DNA of 64,000 nucleotides from Sphingobacterium chuzhouense (GTDB lineage Bacteria > Bacteroidota > Bacteroidia > Sphingobacteriales > Sphingobacteriaceae), in NCBI RefSeq assembly GCF_014692525.1, contig NZ_JACNYL010000002.1, positions 62,001-126,000 on the forward strand, written 5' to 3'. The position numbers were made by a program, and so were the translations under genes. Position 1 is the stretch's first letter. Each line of letters opens with the position of its first letter. Below are positions 25,462 to 33,339 of the stretch, piece after piece. A model generated the notes under the pieces. It was not told the DNA's origin. It ran no database searches and was given only the letters and a program-made list of their open reading frames with translations.

Positions 25462-26658
25462 CTATTTAATAGCTTTCCTCCGGGCTTTCTCCTTGATAAT
25501 CAAGCTTAGTTCGCGATTTGTTTGACTGCCAACGGAAGTGTTCTCCTGTGCCCGACGGAATAAATAAGGCATAACTGCCTTTACCGGTCCGTAAGGCATA
25601 TATTTCGCGACATTGAAACCAGCATCGGCCAGGTTGAATGAGAGATTGTCGGACATCCCCAATAGTTGTGAAAAGAAAATATGCGGATTTGTTGAAGAAA
25701 TGCCTCGTTGCACCATTTCATCTGCTAATAAAGCGGAGCTTTCCTCATTGTGCGTACCTGCTACCAGTCCAATACGGTTGATGTGGTCTAAACAAAATAC
25801 GATAGCCCTATTATAATCGCTGTCACATGCTTCTTTATTTAGCTGTATTGGTGATGGATACCCCCTTTCAGCTGCACGCTGGCGTTCTATTTCCATGTAG
25901 GCACCACGTACAATCTTAGCTCCTAAATAGAAGTCTTGTGTCTGGGCATACGCGAAGTCAGCCTGTAGCGATGCAAATTTATCGTGGCGATATAGCTGGT
26001 ACGTATTATATACTACAACCCGCTCTTTGTTATATTTCTCCATCATCTCTCGCGCAATATCATCGATGGTATCCTGCACCCAGGAATGTTCCGCATCGAT
26101 CAATACCCGATTGCCCACCTCGAAACAAGCTTTACAGATACGGTCTATTCGATCGTAGACACGACCAAACTCTGCTTTTTCTTCCGCTGATAGATTCTCT
26201 TTGGCATCTATTTTTGCAAATAGATCAAACCGACCCAGGCCAGTTGGTTTAAAAACACAAAAAGAAGCGTATTTATTGCGGTTGGTGTATGCTACTGTCC
26301 GCAAGATTTCCTCGCAATTGGCATCAAAGCTTCCTTCAGCACCCTTTCCTTCAACAGAGTAATCGAGAATAGTCGTGACATTAGCTCGCCCAAGTTCCTC
26401 AATCGCCTGTTCACAATCTTCAATAGACTCGCCGCCACAAAATTGCTTGTAAATGGTATTCCGGATAATTCCTTCTATAGGAAGCCCCACCCTTAAAGCA
26501 AAATTTGTCAATGGTGTGCCGATTTTGATGAGTGTATTATTCGAAACCATCTTAAAAAGCCAATATGCTTTTTCCAGATCTTTATCGGATTTATTTCGAA
26601 AAGCAATTTCAGTGTTGTTAAAATCCAGTTTAACCAAGTTGTTGGCAGATATCATCAT
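25462..26658 (-). CDS. Proline dehydrogenase
   Basis: The 398-residue protein has the PRODH TIM-barrel sequence: TTILDYSVEGKGAEGSFDANCEEILRTV, YASFCVFKPTGLGRFDLFAKI, NRVLIDAEHSWVQDTIDDI, VVVYNTYQLYRHD, FYLGAKIVRGAYMEIERQRA, the FAD-binding region GLVAGTHNEESS, and YMPYGPVKAVMPYLFRRAQENTSV near the end. It oxidises proline to pyrroline-5-carboxylate with FAD, feeding electrons to the respiratory chain at the inner membrane. It is a stand-alone monofunctional form, without the aldehyde dehydrogenase of PutA. An exact -7 box (26675-26682) lies 16 nt upstream of the ATG. Confidence 0.95.
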   Translation of the reverse strand: MMISANNLVKLDFNNTEIAFRNKSDKDLEKAYWLFKMVSNNTLIKIGTPLTNFALRVGLPIEGIIRNTIYKQFCGGESIEDCEQAIEELGRANVTTILDYSVEGKGAEGSFDANCEEILRTVAYTNRNKYASFCVFKPTGLGRFDLFAKIDAKENLSAEEKAEFGRVYDRIDRICKACFEVGNRVLIDAEHSWVQDTIDDIAREMMEKYNKERVVVYNTYQLYRHDKFASLQADFAYAQTQDFYLGAKIVRGAYMEIERQRAAERGYPSPIQLNKEACDSDYNRAIVFCLDHINRIGLVAGTHNEESSALLADEMVQRGISSTNPHIFFSQLLGMSDNLSFNLADAGFNVAKYMPYGPVKAVMPYLFRRAQENTSVGSQTNRELSLIIKEKARRKAIK

Positions 26659-26674
26659 GTAAAATATTAACGGT

Positions 26675-26682
26675 CAAAATTA
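26675..26682 (-). promoter_or_regulatory. -7 element of the proline dehydrogenase promoter
   Basis: The minus strand reads TAATTTTG, an exact TAnnTTTG match ending 16 nt before the ATG at 26658. No TTTG is seen 20 nt further upstream. The predicted leader is about 13 nt. Confidence 0.45.
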
Positions 26683-26832
26683 AATAATTATTTTCATCTA
26701 TTTGCTTCTTTTCGATAGTCGATAAGCCTTTATAATTAACGAGAATTATCCTTTTTTTTACTGATATTATTTATCACTTCACTTTATAACACGTACTTTT
26801 ACAAAACGGCAAATAATAATAGAAATAACGAG

Positions 26833-27039
26833 ATGCAAACATTTTCATTGAAGGGAGAGTATATTCAATTAATCCAGTTGCTAAAAGCTATGAACTGGGT
26901 AGAACATGGTGCTATGGCCCAGTTTGTAGTGGAAGAAGGATTGGTTAAATATAATGGTCAGGTAGATCACAGAAAAAGATTAAAAGTAAAAGTAGGAGAC
27001 ATTGTTGAATTTGATGGACAGCAAGTAAAAATTGTTTAA
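26833..27039 (+). CDS. Small S4-domain RNA-binding protein
   Basis: The 68-residue protein is essentially one S4 domain: YIQLIQLLKAMNWVEHGAMAQFVVEEGLVKYNGQVDHRKRLKVKVGDIVEFDGQQVKIV. The EEGLVKYNGQ...RKRLKVKVGDIV core matches the YbcJ/YaaA-type S4 proteins that bind structured RNA or ribosomal subunits in the cytoplasm. It is followed 34 nt later by aroB, probably in the same transcript. Confidence 0.9.
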   Translation: MQTFSLKGEYIQLIQLLKAMNWVEHGAMAQFVVEEGLVKYNGQVDHRKRLKVKVGDIVEFDGQQVKIV

Positions 27040-27073
27040 TTTAGTGCTTTAATTATTTCAAACATCACTATAC

Positions 27074-28138
27074 ATGACAAAACAAATTGCCAGTCTTGGG
27101 TATCAGGTATTCTTCGAAAAAAATCTTGACTCCTTGGAGCCGTTCATTACTTCGCGCAACTACTCCCAGATATTGGTATTAGTCGATAGGAATACGAACG
27201 ACTATTGCTTACCGATATTACAGTCGGCACTTTCCAAGATAACAGATTATGATATTATTGAAGTAGATCCCGGAGAGGAAAACAAAAATATTGATTTTTG
27301 TATTGGTGTTTGGAAAACGATGCTCGATTTTGGAGCTGACCGGAAAGCACTCATGATAAATTTGGGTGGCGGAGTGGTAACAGATATGGGTGGGTTTGCC
27401 GCCTCTACGTATAAGAGAGGAATTGATTTTATCCAGATTCCTACTACCTTACTTTCACAAGTGGATGCATCTGTAGGTGGAAAAACCGGAATAGATTTAG
27501 ACAATGTAAAAAATATAATCGGCACGTTTACCCAACCGCAGGCCGTTTTTATCAGCGGACAGTTTCTCTCCACGTTGGATGATCGCCAAATGCGCTCTGG
27601 CTTCGCAGAAGTCATTAAACACGGTTTGATCTATGATAAAGACTTGTTTTTAAGGACTAAATCGGTTAATCTGGAAGCAGATGATTTGGATGATATTGTT
27701 TTCCGTTCGGTAGAAATAAAAAATGAAGTTATTACAGAAGATCCGACGGAAAAAGGCCTTCGTAAAATCCTAAATTTTGGACATACCATTGGGCATGCAA
27801 TAGAGGGGTATTCCCTGATACATGATGCCAACCCACTTTTACACGGCGAAGCAATTGCATTAGGCATGATTTGTGAAGCTTATATTGCGCATAAAATCAA
27901 CGGGCTTTCGGCAGCCGATTTGTCGGAAATAGTTCAAGCGTTTGACAATCGATTTGAACGCTATCCGTTTTCGGGAGATATATATCAGGAGCTGATCGCC
28001 TTGATGCAAAATGATAAAAAGAACGCGGGAAGGAAGTTAGGTTTTGTATTACTGTCTGAAATTGGTAAATGTGATTATAATATCTATGTAGAGGAGGAAC
28101 TGATTAAGGAGAGTTTGGATTTTTATAGAAATAGATAG
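27074..28138 (+). CDS. aroB: 3-dehydroquinate synthase
   Basis: The 354-residue enzyme makes 3-dehydroquinate from DAHP, the second step of the shikimate pathway, with NAD and a divalent metal. The NAD-binding region reads MINLGGGVVTDMGGFAASTYKRGIDFIQIPTTLLSQVDASVGGKTGIDLDNVKNIIGTF. The metal ligands are in RSGFAEVIKHGLIYD, ILNFGHTIGHAIEGYS and LLHGEAIALGM. The length is normal for AroB. The stop is 5 nt before the ThuA-domain gene. Confidence 0.97.
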   Translation: MTKQIASLGYQVFFEKNLDSLEPFITSRNYSQILVLVDRNTNDYCLPILQSALSKITDYDIIEVDPGEENKNIDFCIGVWKTMLDFGADRKALMINLGGGVVTDMGGFAASTYKRGIDFIQIPTTLLSQVDASVGGKTGIDLDNVKNIIGTFTQPQAVFISGQFLSTLDDRQMRSGFAEVIKHGLIYDKDLFLRTKSVNLEADDLDDIVFRSVEIKNEVITEDPTEKGLRKILNFGHTIGHAIEGYSLIHDANPLLHGEAIALGMICEAYIAHKINGLSAADLSEIVQAFDNRFERYPFSGDIYQELIALMQNDKKNAGRKLGFVLLSEIGKCDYNIYVEEELIKESLDFYRNR

Positions 28139-28143
28139 ATCGT

Positions 28144-28860
28144 ATGGGTAGATATATATCGTTAGCATTGGGTTTGCTCGTTTTGGGTAATGTCGTTTCG
28201 GCCTATAGCCAGGAACGGGTGTTAATTTTCTCCAAGACAGCGGGTTTCAGGCACAAAAGCATTCCTAAAGGAGTAGAAACTGTCACAAGATTACTTAAAG
28301 CTGAAAATATACAATCCGTTCATTCAGAAGATGCGCACTATTTTTGTGTAGATAGTCTGCATCAATTTGCTGCCGTCATATTTTTAAATACCACAGGTGA
28401 TATATTAGATGACCAGCAAAAGGTAGCTTTCCAAAACTTCATCCGCTCCGGAAAAGGATATATGGGTATACATGCAGCTTCGGATACGGAGTTTGAATGG
28501 CCTTGGTATGGCGAACTTGTAGGAGGCTATTTTACCCAACACCCACCGGTTCAGAAAGCCAAAATCGATGTCGTCGACCGCGCGCACGCCGCGACCGAAC
28601 ATTTGCAAGAAGTTTGGTGGCATAAAGACGAGTGGTATGATTTTAGAGATGTACAGCCGGGATTGCATATTCTAATGACACTTGATGAGCAAAGCTATGA
28701 AGGCGGTACAATGGGGAAATTTCATCCGATCGCATGGTTCAGGGAGTTTGATGGTGGGCGTACGTTCTATACGGGACTTGGACATACCGAAGAATCTTAT
28801 GATGTCGTCGATTTTCAGAAGCATATTATAGGTGGTGTCAAGTACGTGTTGGGGCGCTAG
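28144..28860 (+). CDS. Exported ThuA-domain protein
   Basis: The 238-residue protein has a signal peptide (MGRYISLALGLLVLGNVVSAYSQE) followed by a ThuA domain of the class I glutamine amidotransferase-like fold: RVLIFSKTAGFRHKSIPKGVETVTRLL, AVIFLNTTGDILDDQQKVAFQNFIRSGKGYMGIHAASDTEFEWPWYGELVGGYFTQHP, HKDEWYDF, HPIAWFREFDGGRTFYTGLGHTEESYD. ThuA proteins are linked to trehalose or other glycoside use, and in Bacteroidota many are periplasmic; their exact reaction is not settled. It is 5 nt after aroB and 19 nt before dacB, so it probably shares the transcript without sharing the pathway. Confidence 0.88.
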   Translation: MGRYISLALGLLVLGNVVSAYSQERVLIFSKTAGFRHKSIPKGVETVTRLLKAENIQSVHSEDAHYFCVDSLHQFAAVIFLNTTGDILDDQQKVAFQNFIRSGKGYMGIHAASDTEFEWPWYGELVGGYFTQHPPVQKAKIDVVDRAHAATEHLQEVWWHKDEWYDFRDVQPGLHILMTLDEQSYEGGTMGKFHPIAWFREFDGGRTFYTGLGHTEESYDVVDFQKHIIGGVKYVLGR

Positions 28861-28879
28861 GTATATTGACTTTTCGTTT

Positions 28880-30190
28880 ATGAACAAATTTCTATTTTCT
28901 GTATTGGTATTATTCTTTTGTGTTTATCATGGTAAATCACAAGATATAAATTTAATCCAGAAAGAGTTAGATCAATCACCTATACTAAAGAATCATTTCT
29001 TTGGTTTCAGTCTTTATGACGTAGATCAGAATCAATTTCTGATGGGATCGCATGAGGATAAATATTTTACTCCCGCTTCCAATACTAAAATTTTCACTTT
29101 GTTTACAGCGCTCAAAAATATTGGTGATTCCATTCCGGCCATTTATTACATAGAAAAAGGAGATTCTTTGTTATTTTGGGGAACAGGTGATCCAACCTTT
29201 CTACATTCGAAATTGGATTCTGGGAAAGTTTATAATTTTTTACGGGCAACAGATAGAAAGTTATTTTATGTAGGAGGAACAGTTACAGAAGAACCTTTTT
29301 ATCGCCAAGGGTGGGCAATGGAAGATTATGAAGAATACTATCAACCGGAAATAACGCCATTTCCCATTTATGGCAACGTAGTTACGTTTGGGAGTATTCG
29401 GAACAGATTGACCGTTTTTCCCGTACGCTTCCAATTTGGTGTTGCCACGGACGAAACAATCGCGGAGCCAAACCGCTTCCGGATTCATCGAAAACTGGAG
29501 GAAAATACTTTTTTAATCAACAGCGCAAGAATCCCGAATAACTATGTAAACCAGAAACCATTTAAATACTCCGATGAGTTGATCATACAATTATTGCAGG
29601 ATACGCTACAGAAACCGGTAGAATTAATTCAATACCCTAAACCTGCGGAAGTAGATACGCTATTTTCTGTTGCTACAAAAGATGTACTACGTGAAATGAT
29701 GCTGGTCAGTGATAATTTTTTGGCAGAACAGTTAATGATGGTTGCGGCAATGGATAGATACGGTGAATTTAATACCGCTCGTTTAAGAAAAGATATGGAG
29801 GCATCATATTACGCTTATTTCACGGATAAAATAGATCTATATGATGGCAGTGGCTTATCGCCTTATAATAAAGTTACGGCAAGGAGTTTAGTAGAACTTT
29901 TGTTGCTGGTAGCGCAGGAAGTTCCAAAAGTAGAGGAACTTCGTTATTTGTTTGCCGCAGGAGGTTTGGAAGGGACGTTAAAAACGACTTATCGGCCAGA
30001 CGGCGGATCTCCATTTATATGGGCAAAAACAGGCACCATAAAAAGCGTGTATTGTCAAAGTGGCTACATCCAAACCCGTAGCGGCAGAAACCTGGCATTT
30101 TCTTTTCTTAATAATAATTTTATAGGCTCTGCTACGCCAGTGCGTAAGGAAGTCTCCCGTATCATGACTTTTATCCGGGAGAATTATTGA
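28880..30190 (+). CDS. dacB: D-alanyl-D-alanine carboxypeptidase/endopeptidase (PBP4, peptidase S13)
   Basis: The 436-residue periplasmic enzyme starts with a signal peptide (MNKFLFSVLVLFFCVYHGKSQD). Its active-site triad is recognisable: FTPASNTKIFTLFTAL (Ser67-x-x-Lys70), the SxN motif in MLVSDNFLAEQL and the KTG motif in WAKTGTIKSVYCQSGY. DGSGLSPYNKVTARSLVELL is characteristic of the S13 family. It removes the terminal D-Ala or cleaves cross-links in peptidoglycan. The start at 28880 is chosen because the longer frame from 28832 overlaps the ThuA gene and lacks a signal peptide at its own start. Confidence 0.92.
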   Translation: MNKFLFSVLVLFFCVYHGKSQDINLIQKELDQSPILKNHFFGFSLYDVDQNQFLMGSHEDKYFTPASNTKIFTLFTALKNIGDSIPAIYYIEKGDSLLFWGTGDPTFLHSKLDSGKVYNFLRATDRKLFYVGGTVTEEPFYRQGWAMEDYEEYYQPEITPFPIYGNVVTFGSIRNRLTVFPVRFQFGVATDETIAEPNRFRIHRKLEENTFLINSARIPNNYVNQKPFKYSDELIIQLLQDTLQKPVELIQYPKPAEVDTLFSVATKDVLREMMLVSDNFLAEQLMMVAAMDRYGEFNTARLRKDMEASYYAYFTDKIDLYDGSGLSPYNKVTARSLVELLLLVAQEVPKVEELRYLFAAGGLEGTLKTTYRPDGGSPFIWAKTGTIKSVYCQSGYIQTRSGRNLAFSFLNNNFIGSATPVRKEVSRIMTFIRENY

Positions 30191-30221
30191 GTAACTATTT
30201 TTTATTATATTCGCTTCACAA

Positions 30222-31529
30222 ATGCGTGTTATCGAAAAAAACAACAAACGCTTAATTCGCTCTTGGTCGATGTTTGACTGGGCGAATTCTGCTTACAATT
30301 TGGTTATCACCTCGACTATCTTTCCGGCTTATTACACAGCCATTACGCAGACGGCGGAAAATGGCGATGTGGTTAGTTTTTTCGGATTGAAGGTAATCAA
30401 CACCGCCCTTTCCAATTTTGCTTTAGCTTTTTCTTACCTCTTCATGGCTTTTATACTGCCATTTCTTTCGTCCTATGCCGATGTACAAGGAAAAAAGAAA
30501 ACAATGATGATGTTTTTCACCTATTTTGGTGCCATAGCTTGTATGGGGCTTTTCTTTTTTCGTTTAGAGACACTTGAATTGGGGGTAATATTGTTTGGAC
30601 TAGCTGCGATGGGTTATATAGGTGGTGTGTTATTCAACAACTCCTATTTACCCGAAATAGCAACCGTAGATAAGCAGGATAGTGTAAGTGCGCAAGGATT
30701 TGCGTATGGTTATGTGGGCTGTGTTACGTTACAGCTTATCTGTTTGGTTTTTATTTTAAAACCGGAATGGTTTGGTATTACCGACCTCTCTTTTGGACCT
30801 CGGTTATCGTTTTTGCTCGTAGGTGTGTGGTGGGCCAGTTTTTCCACTATTCCTTTTTTAGCACTTCCCAATAATCAAAAATCAGCTATCCGGGCTTCCA
30901 AGAAAATTTTTCGTACGGTTATTATAGAATATCGCATTGTGATGCGACGCATACAGAAAATGCAACGTATTCGCCGGTTTTTACCTGCTTATTTTTTTTA
31001 TTCTGCAGGCGTGCAAACGGTGATGATTGTAGCAGCTGCCTTTGGTGCTAAAGAGCTTCATCTCGAAAGCTCTAAACTGATCATAACCATACTGTTAATT
31101 CAGCTTGTTGCCATACTGGGTGCTTTTTTAATGTCTAAACTTTCGGCGAGGTTTGGTAACATTAAAATCTTAATCGCCGTTGTGTTCGTGTGGATAGGCG
31201 TGTGTGTGTCTGCATTTTTCATAAAAACAGAAGTTGAGTTTTATGTTTTAGCTTGCTTGGTCGGATTAGTGATGGGAGGCATTCAGTCCTTATCGCGATC
31301 CACCTATTCTAAATTCCTGCCAGAAGATATCAAGGATACAACATCCTTTTTTAGCTTTTATGATGTTACAGAAAAATTAGCTATTGTATTGGGGCTGTTT
31401 TCCTTTGGATTAATAGAACAGTTTACGCATAATATACGCTATTCCGCGTTATTTCTTTCTGTATTTTTTATCATCGGATGTGGTTTGCTCTTTCGCTTGC
31501 TACGATTTAATAAGGCTATGACGTTATGA
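30222..31529 (+). CDS. MFS transporter, UMF1/Atg22-like family
   Basis: The 435-residue protein has about 12 hydrophobic segments and the opening SWSMFDWANSAYNLVITSTIFPAYYTAIT, the signature of the UMF1 branch related to yeast Atg22. Further features are LPFLSSYADVQGKKKTMMMFF (the loop 2-3 MFS motif) and a central FNNSYLPEIATVDKQDSVSAQGFAYGYVG, also family-typical. The substrate is unknown; relatives have been linked to amino-acid efflux. Its stop overlaps the start of the Fe-S protein gene (ATGA at 31526-31529), so the two are translationally coupled. Confidence 0.88.
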   Translation: MRVIEKNNKRLIRSWSMFDWANSAYNLVITSTIFPAYYTAITQTAENGDVVSFFGLKVINTALSNFALAFSYLFMAFILPFLSSYADVQGKKKTMMMFFTYFGAIACMGLFFFRLETLELGVILFGLAAMGYIGGVLFNNSYLPEIATVDKQDSVSAQGFAYGYVGCVTLQLICLVFILKPEWFGITDLSFGPRLSFLLVGVWWASFSTIPFLALPNNQKSAIRASKKIFRTVIIEYRIVMRRIQKMQRIRRFLPAYFFYSAGVQTVMIVAAAFGAKELHLESSKLIITILLIQLVAILGAFLMSKLSARFGNIKILIAVVFVWIGVCVSAFFIKTEVEFYVLACLVGLVMGGIQSLSRSTYSKFLPEDIKDTTSFFSFYDVTEKLAIVLGLFSFGLIEQFTHNIRYSALFLSVFFIIGCGLLFRLLRFNKAMTL

Positions 31530-32254
31530 ACGTAGAGATATTTATACCCTGCTTTATAGACCAGATTTATCCTCAAACTGCTTTTAACACGATTAAATTG
31601 CTGAAAAAAGCCGGTTGTAATGTTGTCTATAATCCTAAGCAGACCTGTTGTGGACAGCCAGCATACAATGCTGGGTTTTGGGACGAGGCAAAGAAAATCG
31701 GACTTAAGTTTCTCGGTGATTTTTCGGAGGATTGTTATATCGTGTCGCCTTCAGCTTCCTGTACGGGGATGATAAAAAACGGTTATGATGATTTATTTAC
31801 CAATTCTACCGCACATAACCGCTGCCGTAATATTCAATCAAACATCTATGAATTGAGCGATTTTTTGGTAAATGTGCTTAAAAAAGATTATTTTGGAGCG
31901 GAATTAGTGGGAACGGCAGTCTATCACGACTCTTGCTCCGCGTTACGGGAGTGTAAGATTAAAGAAGAACCTCGGAAGTTATTAGCGCAAGTAGGAGGAC
32001 TGGATGTTGTGCCAATGCGTGATCAGGAAACTTGTTGTGGGTTCGGAGACACTTTTGCCGTGAAATTTGAAGGTATATCGGCAGAGATGGCCGAACAAAA
32101 AGTACAAAATGCAATGGCCGTAAAAGCTGACTATATTATTTCAACAGATAGCTCTTGTTTATTGCAATTACAAGGATATATTGATAAACATCAACTCCCA
32201 ATCAAGACGAAACACATTGCAGATGTGTTGACGTCAGGATGGGCAAATATTTAA
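31526..32254 (+). CDS. LutA/YkgE-like (Fe-S)-binding protein with two CCG domains
   Basis: The 242-residue protein carries the two cysteine-rich CCG motifs of the LutA/GlpC/HdrB family: NPKQTCCGQPAYNAGFWDEAKKIG and RDQETCCGFGDTFAVKFEGISAEMAEQK. It also has the accessory cysteines of FIPCFIDQIYPQ, SPSASCTGM, YHDSCSALRECK and STDSSCLLQL. In Bacillus LutA works with LutB and LutC to oxidise lactate; no lutB or lutC homologue is adjacent here, so the partner is elsewhere or absent. It overlaps the upstream MFS gene by 4 nt, suggesting a transporter-plus-oxidoreductase unit, but this is only inference. Confidence 0.88.
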   Translation: MNVEIFIPCFIDQIYPQTAFNTIKLLKKAGCNVVYNPKQTCCGQPAYNAGFWDEAKKIGLKFLGDFSEDCYIVSPSASCTGMIKNGYDDLFTNSTAHNRCRNIQSNIYELSDFLVNVLKKDYFGAELVGTAVYHDSCSALRECKIKEEPRKLLAQVGGLDVVPMRDQETCCGFGDTFAVKFEGISAEMAEQKVQNAMAVKADYIISTDSSCLLQLQGYIDKHQLPIKTKHIADVLTSGWANI

Positions 32255-32272
32255 TAAAACCTATAATAATCC

Positions 32273-33157
32273 ATGAACTCAAGAAGAACTTTTTTAAAAA
32301 ATTTAGGTCTGGCAGCAGCGGGAGTAGCGATAACTCCTTCTTTAGACGTATTTGCAGCAAAAAAATCGTGGTTTGACATTTCGTTAGCGCAATGGTCCCT
32401 TCACAAAACGCTATTTGCGGGTGATTTAAAGAACATCGATTTCCCTGAATTTGCAGCAAAGAAATTTAATATTTACGGTGTAGAATACGTAAACCAGTTC
32501 TTTAAGGACAAAGCAAAAGATATGGCCTACCTTAAAGACCTAAATAATAGAGCCAAAGACAATGGTGTAAAGAATGTGATGATCATGGTTGATGGTGAGG
32601 GAAATCTCGGTGATGAAGATAACGCAAAACGTTTACAAGCTGTAGATAACCATTATAAATGGATTGATGCAGCAGCATTTTTAGGATGTAAATCCATTCG
32701 GGTAAACGCTGCTGGAAAAGGAACGCGTGAAGAAGTCGCTCAACGTGTTGTAGAGAGCTTAAGTACATTGGCGGATTACGGCAAAAAGGCAAAAATCAAC
32801 GTGATTGTTGAAAATCACGGAGGTATTTCTTCGCACGGTGATTGGTTGGCAGGCGTATTGAAAGCAGTAGGTAAGAAAAATTGTGGAAGCTTACCGGACT
32901 TTGGTAACTTCTATGAATATGATCGCTATCAAGGTGTGCAAGATTTAATGCCCTATGCCAAAGGTGTGAGTGCCAAAACAAATGTTTTCGATGCTAACGG
33001 CAATGAAGTGAACATCGATTATGCTCGCATGATGCGTATTGTAAAAGATGCAGGTTTTAAAGGTTATGTCGGTATTGAGTACGAAGGAAAAGATCTGCCT
33101 GAAGTAGAAGGCATCCTAGCTACCAAGAAATTGCTTGAGCGATTTAAAACGTTGTAA
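32273..33157 (+). CDS. Exported sugar phosphate isomerase/epimerase (xylose isomerase-like TIM barrel)
   Basis: The 294-residue protein begins with a twin-arginine signal (MNSRRTFLKNLGLAAAGVAIT). It then has the xylose-isomerase-like barrel: FDISLAQWSLHKTLFAGDLKNIDFPEFAAKKFNIYGVEYVNQFF, WIDAAAFLGCKSIRVNAAGKGTREEVAQRVVESLSTLADYGKKAKINVIVENHGGISSHGDWL and GFKGYVGIEYEGKDLPEVEGILATKKLL. The Tat signal implies it folds with a cofactor, probably a divalent metal, before export. The substrate is unknown. It lies 18 nt after the LutA-like gene and 182 nt before the POT transporter, with a hairpin in that gap. Confidence 0.88.
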   Translation: MNSRRTFLKNLGLAAAGVAITPSLDVFAAKKSWFDISLAQWSLHKTLFAGDLKNIDFPEFAAKKFNIYGVEYVNQFFKDKAKDMAYLKDLNNRAKDNGVKNVMIMVDGEGNLGDEDNAKRLQAVDNHYKWIDAAAFLGCKSIRVNAAGKGTREEVAQRVVESLSTLADYGKKAKINVIVENHGGISSHGDWLAGVLKAVGKKNCGSLPDFGNFYEYDRYQGVQDLMPYAKGVSAKTNVFDANGNEVNIDYARMMRIVKDAGFKGYVGIEYEGKDLPEVEGILATKKLLERFKTL

Positions 33158-33248
33158 TCTGTTATAACCCGTAATTGAAATTTTACAAAATTAAAAATGG
33201 ATAAAACGGGAAAAACTAGAATTTTTATTTTCTTTGTAGCAAAGTTAC

Positions 33249-33319
33249 CAAAATCAAACTTTCGACGTCATTGCGAAAACAAAGTAATGATGAGTTTTTG
33301 AGGTTTGATTTTGTTTTTT
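33249..33319 (+). terminator. Two-part terminator hairpin in front of the POT transporter gene (possible attenuator)
   Basis: An 11-bp perfect outer stem (CAAAATCAAAC at 33249-33259, GTTTGATTTTG at 33303-33313) is followed directly by six T residues (33314-33319), an intrinsic terminator. Its loop holds a second 9-bp hairpin (33266-33274 with 33284-33292, one or two G-U pairs). It lies 92 nt after the isomerase stop, so it may end that operon. It also lies only 20 nt before the transporter ATG, leaving little room for a separate promoter downstream. A -7-like TTTCTTTG at 33229-33236 could start a short leader just before the hairpin. Confidence 0.75.
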
Positions 33320-33339
33320 AATGTCTATAACTTAAAAAG

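Noticed and set aside
28832..28880. An upstream start for the PBP4-type peptidase
   Set aside because: It overlaps the ThuA gene and precedes the signal peptide by 16 unrelated residues; ATG at 28880 fits a secreted enzyme.
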